The notes beneath the pieces are model-generated. The model ran no database searches. It was not told where the DNA came from and saw nothing but the letters and a program-made list of their open reading frames with translations. The position numbers and the translations under genes were made by a program. Positions 37,036 through 46,372 of a stretch of 64,000 bases of DNA are shown piece after piece (within the stretch, counting starts at the first letter, position 1; each line of letters starts with the position of its first letter). The DNA is from Phaeodactylibacter xiamenensis (lineage in GTDB: Bacteria; Bacteroidota; Bacteroidia; Chitinophagales; Saprospiraceae). The stretch is taken from NCBI RefSeq assembly GCF_000759025.1, contig NZ_JPOS01000039.1, forward strand, positions 357,979 through 421,978, read 5' to 3'.

Positions 37036-37968
37036 ATGGCTACGGTACAGCAACTGAGCACCAAGCATGTGTTGGGGATCAAATACCTCACAGCAGAGGA
37101 TATCCGGCTGATTTTCGAAACTGCTGAAAGTTTCAAGGAAGTCATTAACCGGCCGATTAAGAAGGTACCTTCCCTGCGAGATGTTACCGTTGCGAATCTT
37201 TTCTTTGAGAACTCCACCCGCACCCGCATTTCTTTCGAACTGGCTGAAAAGCGCCTGTCAGCCGATGTGGTCAACTTCTCCGCCTCTTCCTCTTCTGTGA
37301 AGAAAGGGGAGACCCTGCTGGATACGGTGAATAACATCCTGGCCATGAAGGTCGATATGGTCGTGATGCGCCATCCGGCTCCCGGAGCACACCACTTCCT
37401 CGCTCAGCACATTGATGCCAATATCATCAACGCCGGAGACGGCACCCACGAGCATCCCACACAGGCACTGCTCGATGCCTTTTCCATGCAGGAGCAGGTG
37501 GGGGACCTGGCCGGCAAGCGGGTGGTGATTTTCGGAGATATCCTCCATTCCCGCGTTGCGCTGAGCAATATCTACTGCCTGACCAAGCTGGGCGCAAAAG
37601 TAAGGGTGTGCGGCCCGCCCACGCTTATCCCCAAGCATATTCAAAGCCTCGGGGTCGAGGTATCGCATGACGTTTGGGATTCCCTGAAGTGGTGCGATAT
37701 CGCCAACGTGCTCCGCATACAGCTGGAGCGGCAGGACATCAAATACTTCCCTTCCCTGCGCGAGTACAGTCAGTACTTTGGGATCAATAAAACGCTTTTG
37801 GACAGCCTCGACAAGCCAATCGTCATCATGCACCCCGGTCCTATCAACCGGGGCGTGGAGATTTCCAGCGATGTGGCTGACTCCGACCACTCCATCATCC
37901 TCCAACAGGTAGAAAATGGCGTGGCCGTCCGGATGGCAGTGCTCTATCTGCTAGCGGCTGGGCGGTAG
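37036..37968 (+). CDS. pyrB: Aspartate carbamoyltransferase catalytic subunit
   Basis: 310 residues, the normal length. The carbamoyl-phosphate motif FFENSTRTRISFE has STRTR at 60-64; MRHPAPGAHHFL, DGTHEHPTQALLD and HPGPINRGVEI are the remaining active-site segments, all intact. Catalyses the committed step of pyrimidine synthesis from carbamoyl phosphate and aspartate. Forms an operon with pyrR; no pyrI is adjacent. Confidence 0.97.
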   Translation: MATVQQLSTKHVLGIKYLTAEDIRLIFETAESFKEVINRPIKKVPSLRDVTVANLFFENSTRTRISFELAEKRLSADVVNFSASSSSVKKGETLLDTVNNILAMKVDMVVMRHPAPGAHHFLAQHIDANIINAGDGTHEHPTQALLDAFSMQEQVGDLAGKRVVIFGDILHSRVALSNIYCLTKLGAKVRVCGPPTLIPKHIQSLGVEVSHDVWDSLKWCDIANVLRIQLERQDIKYFPSLREYSQYFGINKTLLDSLDKPIVIMHPGPINRGVEISSDVADSDHSIILQQVENGVAVRMAVLYLLAAGR

Positions 37969-38016
37969 CCTGTTTCTCTCAGCAGGAATAGCTAAACAAT
38001 TATTATTCCGGCAGAG

Positions 38017-38052
38017 ACGTTGGTACTCTGATCTTTAAACCAACGTATTCCT
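38017..38052 (+). terminator. Likely terminator after pyrB
   Basis: ACGTTGGT and ACCAACGT pair perfectly (8 bp, 14-nt loop), followed by ATTCCTTTT. The T-tract is short, so moderate strength is expected. Confidence 0.5.
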
Positions 38053-38176
38053 TTTGATAAACCACGCACTGGCAACTCCCAAAAAATATTTGGCTATACC
38101 GTCAGGTAATCACTGGTTTATTTTTTAAGGTGTATCGAAAAAGGTTATCTTACACAGGACAAAACTCTGAATTGCT

Positions 38177-41100
38177 ATGAGGTATGCTCTTCTTGCCTTC
38201 CTTATCTTATCTCTTTTTGCCCCATCCACTTTGCAGGCACAGTGCGAAAGCCTGATCACGGATGATCGTATCCTTAACGATATCCATGTGCTGAAAACGA
38301 CCAATCAGACTCTGGTGGTCCGTGGTAACTATACCTATAGCCTGGAGCTGCACAGCGGGCGGCAGGGCATTACGGCCAAAATGTATTCTAAAGCAGGGGT
38401 GGAATTCAATCAGGATGATGAAATCATCTTCCTCAACAAGAGTGGGGAGCGACGATTTTACCGGTTCATCGAAATGGGGGAAATGGTCCGTGAGTCAGGT
38501 ACGCCGGTTTACCAAAATGTACTGCAGATGGACCTCGCGGCCATTGACTGGATGCTGGAGACAGACGTGGAAGTCATGTACACTAAAAATAATGTAAGCA
38601 ACCAGATTCGGAAATTTACCATCAACGGCAGCCGGCAAACGGAGTTCAAGACGATGCTGGCCTGCTTTAAGGAACGCCTTAAAGTAGACAAAGTCAATGA
38701 TAATACACTGGATAATGTGATCGTCGTTAACCCTTCTGCATCCCAACCTACTGCTGCGACGACCTCCATCGGAACACCTCCGCCTGCCTCAGCTTCAACT
38801 ACGGGTAAGCCACAGGCCCCGGCTGCTGACAATCAGGAGATAGCGGACCTGAGAAAAGAGCTGGCCGATACGAAAGCCCGCCTCAAAGCCGAAATTCAGG
38901 CCGAGAAAGAAAGAGCAGAAGGCATCAAGTCCCGTTTACAGGAAGAAGTGAACCTGGCCCGTGAGCAGGCTGCCGAGCAAAAGAAAAAGTATGCCGATGA
39001 GGTGGTGGCTGCCCGCGAAGCTGCCAATAAGGAGATAGAAGCCTCTCGTACTCAGATTGCCGATGAAGTGAAGGCTGCCCGGGATAAAGCAGGCACAGAA
39101 TTGGAAAAAATAGCTCTCGATGTACAGGAAGCCCGCCGCAAAGCCAGTGAAGCGATTCAGCAGGCTGAGCTGGAATCGGCCAGGGAGGTAGCTGCCATCC
39201 GGGACAAAGCGGCAGCTGAGATCAAGAAGGTGCAGGACAAGCTGGAACTGGCCAAATTGGAGTATGCGGATGAAATATCTGTGGCAAGGGAAAACTCCGC
39301 TGCCGAATTAAAGCGCATCCGGGAAGAAACAGCTGCCATGATCACCAAAGCCCGGGAAGAAGCGAAGGAGGAAAGGGGCCGCACTCTTGAGGAAGTAGTG
39401 GGCACCAAAGAAACAGCCGCTCAGCAAATCCTGAAAATTCAGGAAGAGAAGGCAGAGGAAATCGCCCAGATCCGGGAAAATGCGGTTTTGGAAAAGGAAA
39501 AGCTGGCTTTTGAGCTGGCCGAGTCCCGCCGCCGGGCCGCCGAAGAAAAAGCCCTGGTGCAGGAGAATGCAGCTTCTGAACTGGCTGATATTAAGGAAAA
39601 TGCCGCCCGCGAGAAGGAAGCGACCGCACGGGAGGTGGCTGAAGCGCGGCGCCGGGCATCGGAAGAGCTGAGTTCGATCCAGGAACAGGTTGTCATGGAG
39701 AAGCAAAAGGCAGGCCAGGAAGTGGAATCGGCTAAGGCAGCATCTGCAGCAGAGGTAGCGGCTTCCCGGGAGAAAGCTGCCATGACTATTAAGGAGATAT
39801 CAGAACAGGAAGCGGCAAAGGTCGCAGAAGCCCAACAGAAAGCTGCTGCCGAGAAGTCGGCAATTGCAGAGGAGGTGACCGGTGCACGGGAGCGGGCTGC
39901 TGCCGAAAAGACACGCATACAGGAAGCGCTTAAAGAGGCTATCGCTGCCGCTGAAGCCCGTAAAAAAGAGGTACAGGAAGCCGCCGCTGCCGATGTGAAA
40001 GCCGCCAAGGAAAGAGCGGAAGCTGAAATTCAAAAAGCCCGCGAAACAGCCGCTCAGAAGGTAGCAGAGGCTACAGCCAATGCCGATCAGGCTTCAACAA
40101 CGTATGCAGAGGAGGTGGCTGCTGCACAAAAAGCTGCCGAAACCCGCATCCAAAAGATTCAGGAAGAGGCTGCTGCAGCGGTTGCTGCTGCCCGCTCCAG
40201 AGAGGAGGAAGTAAAGAATATGTCGGCTGAAGAAATCGTCTCCGCCCGGCAAAAAGCCGAGGCCGAACTGCTCGCCCTTCAGGAACGCACGGCTCAGGAG
40301 ATTGGCACCGCTAAAGAAAAAGCTGAACTTGCCCAACAGGAGGCTGCTAATCAGATTGCAGAAGCTAAGCGAAAGTCAGCCGAGCAGCTGGCGGTGATCC
40401 AAAAAGAAGAAGCTACGGCGGTGCGGGAAGCCCGGGAGCGCAGCGCAGCCGAACGGGAGCGCCTTGCTGCTGAAGTGGCTGCAGCCAAAGAGCGCGCGGC
40501 TGCCGAACAGTCCACCGCCAATAAGGAGGCCGCTGAAGCCATCAAGGCTGCCCGCGAACGCGCCAGTGCCGAGCAGGAGCGTCTGACCTTGCAAGTCCTC
40601 AAGGCACGGGAAGAGTCCGCAGATGCCATTGCCGAAGCCCGTGAAAAAGCTGCCAGCGAAGTCGCTACCGCGCAGCGGGAAGCCTCTGAAGCCATCGCTC
40701 AGGCACGTGCTGAAACTCAAAGCCGGCAGGAAGAGCTTCGGGCTCAGGTAGCTGAATCGGAGCAAGCTGCCCGGCAGCGGATTGCAACAGTACGGGAAGA
40801 AGAACAAGCGGCGGTTGCCAAAGCCCGGGAAGAATCTGCTGCTAAACGGGCGGAGTATCTGGCCAATACTGAAGCTGCCCGCGAACAGTCGCTGGCTGAA
40901 ATCAATCAGGCGAAAAAGGAAGCTTCTGATGCCATCTACACCGCCAAGCAGAATGCCGTGGAGCAGGTGACGGCCGTCAAAGCGGCGAATGCAGAGAAAA
41001 TCCGGGACCTACAGCAGGATTTTGCCGCCACCAAAGCGGAAATCGAAGCCAAAGTTCAGGCAGAACGCGAGCGGGCAATGGCTGCGCAGCAGGAGCGCAA

Positions 41101-41191
41101 AGCGGCAGAAAAGCAGCTGGAAGACCTCCGGGCAGAAATCAAAGCGGCCGAAGCCCGTCTGAAAGCACTAAAAGCGGAGGGTGAAAATTAA
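38177..41191 (+). CDS. Exported protein with a very long Ala/Glu-rich coiled coil
   Basis: 1004 residues. Signal peptide (ends LQAQ). Residues about 22-170 form a compact N-terminal domain (CESLITDDRILNDIHVLKTT ... FKTMLACFKERL) that is not recognised. A Pro/Ala/Thr linker (about 185-220) leads into roughly 780 residues of almost pure helix with repeats of the type EIxxAREKAAAE, no prolines and few breaks, ending in KALKAEGEN. As a continuous helix this would be more than 100 nm long (0.15 nm per residue). It is exported without a membrane anchor or T9SS tail, so periplasmic. A structural or spacer role is inference. Confidence 0.85.
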   Translation: MRYALLAFLILSLFAPSTLQAQCESLITDDRILNDIHVLKTTNQTLVVRGNYTYSLELHSGRQGITAKMYSKAGVEFNQDDEIIFLNKSGERRFYRFIEMGEMVRESGTPVYQNVLQMDLAAIDWMLETDVEVMYTKNNVSNQIRKFTINGSRQTEFKTMLACFKERLKVDKVNDNTLDNVIVVNPSASQPTAATTSIGTPPPASASTTGKPQAPAADNQEIADLRKELADTKARLKAEIQAEKERAEGIKSRLQEEVNLAREQAAEQKKKYADEVVAAREAANKEIEASRTQIADEVKAARDKAGTELEKIALDVQEARRKASEAIQQAELESAREVAAIRDKAAAEIKKVQDKLELAKLEYADEISVARENSAAELKRIREETAAMITKAREEAKEERGRTLEEVVGTKETAAQQILKIQEEKAEEIAQIRENAVLEKEKLAFELAESRRRAAEEKALVQENAASELADIKENAAREKEATAREVAEARRRASEELSSIQEQVVMEKQKAGQEVESAKAASAAEVAASREKAAMTIKEISEQEAAKVAEAQQKAAAEKSAIAEEVTGARERAAAEKTRIQEALKEAIAAAEARKKEVQEAAAADVKAAKERAEAEIQKARETAAQKVAEATANADQASTTYAEEVAAAQKAAETRIQKIQEEAAAAVAAARSREEEVKNMSAEEIVSARQKAEAELLALQERTAQEIGTAKEKAELAQQEAANQIAEAKRKSAEQLAVIQKEEATAVREARERSAAERERLAAEVAAAKERAAAEQSTANKEAAEAIKAARERASAEQERLTLQVLKAREESADAIAEAREKAASEVATAQREASEAIAQARAETQSRQEELRAQVAESEQAARQRIATVREEEQAAVAKAREESAAKRAEYLANTEAAREQSLAEINQAKKEASDAIYTAKQNAVEQVTAVKAANAEKIRDLQQDFAATKAEIEAKVQAERERAMAAQQERKAAEKQLEDLRAEIKAAEARLKALKAEGEN

Positions 41192-41223
41192 ACAATTCGT
41201 TAAGGTGCTGTATTTTTAAAGAG

Positions 41224-41262
41224 AACACCCCGCAAATCGTGATATTTGGGGTGTTTCTTTTT
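41224..41262 (+). terminator. Rho-independent terminator
   Basis: AACACCCC with AAAT pairs to ATTT with GGGGTGTT (a 2-nt bulge), followed by TCTTTTT. It separates the coiled-coil gene from the TlpA-like gene. Confidence 0.85.
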
Positions 41263-41291
41263 GAACCTGTATAATAAATCAATCTTTCGAT

Positions 41292-42722
41292 ATGCGATCA
41301 TTGCTATTGGTCTTTTCTCTTGCCCTTGTGGCGGTTTGTTCATTAAATGCCCAGAGCGGCTATGCTATCAAGGCTGAAATTGATGGTTATGAGGAAGAAG
41401 AGCTCTACCTCGGTTATTACTATGGCAACAAGCAGTACCTCGTGGATACTGCGCAGATGAAAGGCGGTAAGTTCCTCTTTGAAGATGATGAGCCGCTGGA
41501 GCCTGGTGTTTATCTGGTGGTCATGGCACCCGACAACAACTTCTTTCAAATCCTGATTACCGAAGACGAGCAACAGTTTGCTTTCCGGACAAGCAAAGAT
41601 GCACCATCTGAGGATATGAAACTGGAGCAGGCACCAGACAATCAGCTTTTCTATTCCTATATGAACTTCCTGGACGAGCAAAAACCGGCTGCGGAAGAAA
41701 TCGGGAAAGCAATGGAAGCCGCCTCTTCAGATAAGGAAAAGGAACGCCTGGAAGCCAAACGTGCAAAACTGGACGAAAAGGTGAAAAATTATCAGGAGAC
41801 TCTGATTGCCAAACATCCGAATACCCTGACCGCAGCAATCATCAATGCTAACCTGCCCCTGGAAATGCCCGAATTTGAAGGTACAGAGGAGGAAGTACAA
41901 CGCAAGCGGTGGCGCTATTCCCAAAAGCACTATTTCGACAATATTGACCTGGCCGATCCCCGTATGCTGCGTACGCCATTTCTGTTTCAGCGGGTGGACC
42001 ACTATGTGAATAAGCTACAGGTACAGCATCCGGATACCGTCGCCCGAGCCGTTGAGTATGTGCTGGAGCAAATGCGCCCGGCTGAGGAGAGCTTCAAATA
42101 CTACCTCATCCACTTCCTCAATGAAGCTGCCAAGTCCAAAATGGTGGGCATGGATGCCGCCTACGTTTACCTGGTCGACAAGTACTATGCAACCGGGCAG
42201 GCCTCCTGGACCGATGAAGAACAACTCGAGAAAATCATCGACAACGCTAAAACCCTCAAACCACTGCTGATTGGCAAAATTGCGCCTGATATTCAGCTGC
42301 AGACCAAAGAGGGGGAGCCCAGGTCGTTGCATGAAATTGAATCGGAGTATACCATTCTGTACTTCTGGCGTTATGACTGCGGGCACTGTAAGAAGTCGAC
42401 TCCGCACATGAAAGAATTTTACGAAAAGTATAAAGACAAAGGCGTAAAGCTGGTATCCGTTTGTACCAAGTTTACCGATGAGATCGAAGGTTGCTGGGAC
42501 TATATTGATGAGAATGAAATCGGGGATTGGATGCACCTGGTAGACCCTTATCACCGTAGCCGCTATATGAAAGTCTATAACATTAAGTCGACCCCGCAGC
42601 TCTACGTACTGGACCGTAACAAGGAAATCCTTTCCAAGCGGATTGGGGCAGAGCAGTTGGAGGAAGTGATGGACCGCATCATCGAAATGCGGGAGCAAGA
42701 GGACGCTAATCCGAATAAATAA
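41292..42722 (+). CDS. TlpA-like thioredoxin-fold protein with N-terminal DUF4369/DUF5106-type region
   Basis: 476 residues. Signal peptide (ends LNAQ). The N-terminal half (YAIKAEIDGYEEEELYLGYY) resembles the DUF4369 beta domain, followed by a helical DUF5106-like region (about 135-315). The thioredoxin domain (about 325-465) has the redox site Cys364-Gly-His-Cys367 (FWRYDCGHCKKSTPHMKEF) and the cis-Pro region IKSTPQLYVLD. CGHC is the protein-disulfide-isomerase type, so disulfide exchange in the periplasm is likely. Its stop overlaps the ATG of the next gene (TAATG). Confidence 0.9.
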   Translation: MRSLLLVFSLALVAVCSLNAQSGYAIKAEIDGYEEEELYLGYYYGNKQYLVDTAQMKGGKFLFEDDEPLEPGVYLVVMAPDNNFFQILITEDEQQFAFRTSKDAPSEDMKLEQAPDNQLFYSYMNFLDEQKPAAEEIGKAMEAASSDKEKERLEAKRAKLDEKVKNYQETLIAKHPNTLTAAIINANLPLEMPEFEGTEEEVQRKRWRYSQKHYFDNIDLADPRMLRTPFLFQRVDHYVNKLQVQHPDTVARAVEYVLEQMRPAEESFKYYLIHFLNEAAKSKMVGMDAAYVYLVDKYYATGQASWTDEEQLEKIIDNAKTLKPLLIGKIAPDIQLQTKEGEPRSLHEIESEYTILYFWRYDCGHCKKSTPHMKEFYEKYKDKGVKLVSVCTKFTDEIEGCWDYIDENEIGDWMHLVDPYHRSRYMKVYNIKSTPQLYVLDRNKEILSKRIGAEQLEEVMDRIIEMREQEDANPNK

Positions 42723-43231
42723 TGGAGACTACTTTACTGAAAACATTTGAGGCGGCAGGCGCCGCCTCAAATGTTACCCTTATACTGGCTTTGCTCGCAA
42801 CATTCGCAGGGCTTGCGGGGACCGTCTTGTTGCTGAGAAAGCCCGCTCCCCGCGGGCAGCACAATCAGCGTATGCTAATCGCGATGCTTTTGTTCTTTAT
42901 GTTTCTGATCGGTGCAAGTACCGCTTTCTTTACCTGGATGCGGACCAACCGGCTGCAGCCCGTGCTGATTTATTCAAATGCCGTGGTAACCTCCTACGGT
43001 AAGGTGGCTTTTGAAGATTTGGGCAATGCTAAGATCATGCTGGATCAGCAGAACAGCCCTTTCTCAAACCTTAGCCAGAAAAGCACCCGTATCCTTGCGA
43101 TCATCGAGAAAGATGGCAAAACCCATGCACTATCTGAAGAGGATTATCCGGTCGAGGACATCCTCAGGGCATTACGCAGCGCAGTAAAAGAATGGAAAGA
43201 AGGTGCTAAATCGACACCTTCCGCCGGATAA
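42722..43231 (+). CDS. Two-helix membrane protein, unrecognised
   Basis: 169 residues. Two membrane helices (about 18-38, NVTLILALLATFAGLAGTVLLL; about 51-71, LIAMLLFFMFLIGASTAFF) and a soluble C-terminal domain (about 75-160) of mixed beta/alpha pattern. The ATG shares a base with the stop of the TlpA-like gene, so translation is coupled and the two products may act together. Its last 26 bp overlap the end of the convergent gene on the other strand. Function unknown. Confidence 0.8.
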   Translation: METTLLKTFEAAGAASNVTLILALLATFAGLAGTVLLLRKPAPRGQHNQRMLIAMLLFFMFLIGASTAFFTWMRTNRLQPVLIYSNAVVTSYGKVAFEDLGNAKIMLDQQNSPFSNLSQKSTRILAIIEKDGKTHALSEEDYPVEDILRALRSAVKEWKEGAKSTPSAG

Positions 43232-43598
43232 CATCGGTAAAAGAGCGCAGCTCTATGGTATAATTGCCTCCACCGTATTGGTTGAAGTCAATCTCGTATA
43301 TGGTATCTACCGGCAAGTCGAAGACCTGCTCCCGCAGTACCACCTCGCCGTCATCCCGGGTCACGACGATATCGTTCAAGTTTACGCTAAGGGTAGCGAA
43401 ATCCACATAGTAGAGGTTGTTCTCCTCATCGGAATAGAGCGACCAGCTTTCCGTATCCATATTCAGGAGGCTGCTGCTGACGGTCATATTTTCCGGTTCG
43501 GGAAGGGTTGAAGTCTGGAGGTTAGCGGTTTGAGCAACCACTACAGACAAGCTGCCTGTTAGGAACAGTGCGAGCAGGAAACTTAGCTTTTTAAGCAT
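43206..43598 (-). CDS. Small secreted beta-sandwich protein
   Basis: 130 residues from ATG 43598, chosen because MLKKLSFLLALFLTGSLSVVVAQ is a signal peptide; the longer frame to 43691 is rejected. The mature part alternates short strands (LYYVDFATLSVNLNDIVVTR, GGGNYTIELRSFTDVIRRKV), similar to DUF3244-type domains. No sorting tail. The 3' end overlaps the convergent membrane-protein gene by 26 bp. Function unknown. Confidence 0.75.
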   Translation of the reverse strand: MLKKLSFLLALFLTGSLSVVVAQTANLQTSTLPEPENMTVSSSLLNMDTESWSLYSDEENNLYYVDFATLSVNLNDIVVTRDDGEVVLREQVFDLPVDTIYEIDFNQYGGGNYTIELRSFTDVIRRKVSI

Positions 43599-43843
43599 AG
43601 TGTGTTTTTTAATTAGGTACGCCATGGGGATCAAAGGCTGGACAAAAATATAAAAAGCCTGCGGTACAAAGAAGTCTAATTCTTGGACCACACGGTTAAA
43701 AAGTGTCGGGTATTAGGGATATCTGAAATTTTCTGGACTGGATCGGGCTTTTCGCCTTCATTTGTAGCGCTGCAGCCCGGTTTTTGTTGCGTGACTTTGG
43801 ATAAATTTTCCGTTAAGGAAATGTTAAGACTTTGTGAGTGCCC

Positions 43844-44467
43844 TTATTTAACGGCCTGTTCAAGCACCAGCCGGATATTTGGGTAGACCGGCAAATCGCT
43901 TTCGAGAAAATCAGGGACGGACTTCCACTCGGCCTTTTCGATGCTTTCTTCAGCCTGAGGTGTTAACTGTGTTTCCGGGGTAGTCATCCGGTACCAGTAA
44001 GTAGGCTTCAGGATACGCCCTTTTTTCAAATGCCGGTAGGTATGATAAGTCATTTGGAGAAACGCTCCCAGTTGTACCTCTGTCAGCCCGGTTTCCTCCT
44101 GTACTTCCCTTACCGCAGCCATTTCCGGGGTTTCGCCGGGATCAATTTTCCCCTTCGGTAAATCCCAGGTATCAAGACGGTAGATGAACAGCGCCTGCCC
44201 TTCTGTGTTGAACACCAGGCCGCCTGCTGCTTCCAGGATTTTAAACTGGGTACAGAACTCCCGGAACAGGCGTTCTCCGTCCTTACCGTAAATAGTGACT
44301 TGCCTGAAATCACTGTTTTTTTCCAGCATGTCCACATAGCCCAGCAGGCCTTTAGGGTTGCCGGTGTAAATGGTGATGAAGTCATCCGGATTGCTGGAAG
44401 GCTGAAAACCTTGTTCGGGAAGAGTGGCGAGGACCATGGGCCTGCCGTTAACATAGATTTTGTACAT
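43844..44467 (-). CDS. Nudix hydrolase with N-terminal extension
   Basis: 207 residues from ATG 44467 (MYKIYVNGRPMVLATL); the longer frame to 44581 runs into pyrE on the other strand. The Nudix box GKIDPGETPEMAAVREVQEETGL is complete, with catalytic Glu residues. The N-terminal 85 residues precede the Nudix fold and are not recognised. The start is only 22 bp from the divergent pyrE start. The substrate is unknown. Confidence 0.9.
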   Translation of the reverse strand: MYKIYVNGRPMVLATLPEQGFQPSSNPDDFITIYTGNPKGLLGYVDMLEKNSDFRQVTIYGKDGERLFREFCTQFKILEAAGGLVFNTEGQALFIYRLDTWDLPKGKIDPGETPEMAAVREVQEETGLTEVQLGAFLQMTYHTYRHLKKGRILKPTYWYRMTTPETQLTPQAEESIEKAEWKSVPDFLESDLPVYPNIRLVLEQAVK

Positions 44468-44470
44468 TTG
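44463..44470 (+). promoter_or_regulatory. Candidate -7 element of pyrE
   Basis: TACATTTG matches TAnnTTTG and ends 20 bp before the pyrE ATG. It overlaps the start codon of the divergent Nudix gene. No clear TTG lies 17-23 bp upstream, so the promoter is only partly supported. Confidence 0.45.
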
Positions 44471-44489
44471 CCGAAAATTAATTCGCGAT

Positions 44490-45116
44490 ATGGATTTAGC
44501 AGCTGAAGTAGCCCACAGGCTTTTGCAAATAAATGCAATTAAGTTGAGTCCGCAAAAGCCTTTTACCTGGGCCAGCGGCATGCAGTCACCGATTTACTGC
44601 GACAACCGCACAGCGCTCTCCTTTCCTGAGGTACGGCGATTTATCATCAAAGGGTTTGCGCAGGCATCGGCGATTTTTCAGCCATTCAATGTAGTAGCCG
44701 GCGTAGCTACCGCAGGTATTCCGCACGGGGCGCTGCTGGCCGAAGAACTGGGGCTGCCTTTTGTTTATGTGCGGTCAAAGGCTAAATCCCATGGCCGACA
44801 GAATCAAATTGAAGGTGTTTTGCCGGAAGGTGCGCGGGTCCTGGTTATTGAAGACCTGATCAGCACCGGAGGAAGCGCGCTTAAGGCCGTTGAGGCGTTG
44901 CGGGAGGCGAATGCTGATGTTGTTGGCGTAATGGCCATTTTTAGCTATGGCTTTGACAAAGCCCGCACTGCTTTTGAAGCTGCCGGGACCTCCTTTGCAA
45001 CGCTTTCCACCTATGATGCCTTACTAAAAGCTGCGGCTGAGGCAGAGTACATTGCACCGGAAGAGATGGACACCCTCGAAGACTGGCGAAAATCCCCGGA
45101 AACCTGGGGGAAATAA
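44490..45116 (+). CDS. pyrE: Orotate phosphoribosyltransferase
   Basis: 208 residues from ATG 44490 (MDLAAEVAHRLLQINAIKLS); an in-frame ATG at 44460 adds ten residues and lies inside the Nudix gene. The PRPP loop VLVIEDLISTGGSALKA is at 117-133; SGMQSPIYCDNR and YVRSKAKSHGRQNQIEG are substrate segments. Converts orotate to OMP in pyrimidine synthesis, linking it with pyrB and pyrR 7-8 kb away. Confidence 0.96.
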   Translation: MDLAAEVAHRLLQINAIKLSPQKPFTWASGMQSPIYCDNRTALSFPEVRRFIIKGFAQASAIFQPFNVVAGVATAGIPHGALLAEELGLPFVYVRSKAKSHGRQNQIEGVLPEGARVLVIEDLISTGGSALKAVEALREANADVVGVMAIFSYGFDKARTAFEAAGTSFATLSTYDALLKAAAEAEYIAPEEMDTLEDWRKSPETWGK

Positions 45117-45289
45117 TAGGCTGTACCGTCATTGACCGAGCTTGCTTTTCAGGCTTTTGCTCTCGTCAATGGTTAAAGGTCCGCTAACAATGCTAATTAT
45201 TTATGCCTTAGCTATCATTATTTTGGGGGCAATCTCTATATTAGCTGGTCAAGCGTTATCCAAAAACCGCTCATCAATAAATACTTCAC

Positions 45290-46369
45290 ATGTCCGTAAT
45301 TACATCCAAATCCGAAGCATTCCTGAAAGCTTACCTCAATAATGCTTCGCCTACCGGTTTTGAAGCCCCGGGGCAGCAGCTGTGGCTGGAATATATTAAG
45401 CCTTTCATTGACGAATGGCAGTTAGATAACTACGGTACCGTCTATGGCGTTATTAACCCCGGACAGGACTACAAAGTCGTGATCGAAGGGCATGCCGATG
45501 AGATTTCCTGGTTCGTTCACCATATTTCGGACGATGGCTTTATCAATGTGATTCGCAACGGTGGGTCTGACCATATGATCGCCCCCTCCAAACGGGTCAA
45601 TATCCATACCAAAAAAGGTATCGTACGAGGTGTTTTCGGCTGGCCGGCCATTCATACCCGTCATGGTGAAGACGCCAAACTGGCACCGAAAATCAGTAAT
45701 ATTTTCATTGATGTCGGTGCGGAGAATAAGGAGGAAGTGCTGGAAATGGGCATACACGTAGGCTGCGTCATTACCTACGAGGATGAAATGGAAATCCTCA
45801 ACGACCGGTACTATGTGGGCCGGGCACTGGACAATCGTATGGGCGGCTTTTGTATCGCTGAAGTGGCGCGCCTGATTAAGGAAAACAACGTGAAACTGCC
45901 GTACAGCCTGTATGTTGTCAATTCCGTACAGGAAGAAGTCGGTCTGCGTGGGGCAGAAATGATTACGCAAACCATTAAGCCGGATGTTGCCATCGTTACG
46001 GATGTGACCCACGATACGCATACCCCACTTGTGAGCAGTAAAAAGCTCGGGGATGTGAAGTCAGGGAAAGGGCCTTCCGTTACTTACGCACCGGCGGTTC
46101 ACAATAAGCTGCTCAACCTCATCATTGAGACGGCTGAAGCCAAAGAAATACCGATACAGCGAGAGGCGGCCTCCCGGCGTACCGGAACAGATACCGATGC
46201 ATTTGCCTACTCCAACGGCGGCGTGCCCAGTGCTTTGATCTCACTGCCTCTGCGCTACATGCATACCACGGTGGAGATGTCGCATAAGGACGATGTGGAC
46301 GCGGTGATCCGCCTCATTTACGAGGTACTGCAACGCATCGAAAAGAATCATAACTTCAAGTACTTCTAA
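45290..46369 (+). CDS. M42 family aminopeptidase
   Basis: 359 residues. The two-metal centre is complete: His68 and Asp70 (EGHADE), Asp181 (GRALDNRMGG), Glu214/Glu215 (SVQEEVGLRGA), Asp238 (VTDVTHDTH) and His325 (RYMHTTVEMS). No signal peptide, so a cytoplasmic, probably dodecameric aminopeptidase that trims peptides. The following gene starts 4 bp after its stop. Confidence 0.95.
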   Translation: MSVITSKSEAFLKAYLNNASPTGFEAPGQQLWLEYIKPFIDEWQLDNYGTVYGVINPGQDYKVVIEGHADEISWFVHHISDDGFINVIRNGGSDHMIAPSKRVNIHTKKGIVRGVFGWPAIHTRHGEDAKLAPKISNIFIDVGAENKEEVLEMGIHVGCVITYEDEMEILNDRYYVGRALDNRMGGFCIAEVARLIKENNVKLPYSLYVVNSVQEEVGLRGAEMITQTIKPDVAIVTDVTHDTHTPLVSSKKLGDVKSGKGPSVTYAPAVHNKLLNLIIETAEAKEIPIQREAASRRTGTDTDAFAYSNGGVPSALISLPLRYMHTTVEMSHKDDVDAVIRLIYEVLQRIEKNHNFKYF

Positions 46370-46372
46370 AGA

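Noticed and set aside
45142..45342. 66-codon plus-strand frame with a hydrophobic stretch (MLIIYALAIIILGAISILAG) before the M42 gene
   Set aside because: It overlaps the M42 start by 53 bp in another frame and its tail has no sense pattern. A tiny membrane protein cannot be excluded but is not supported.
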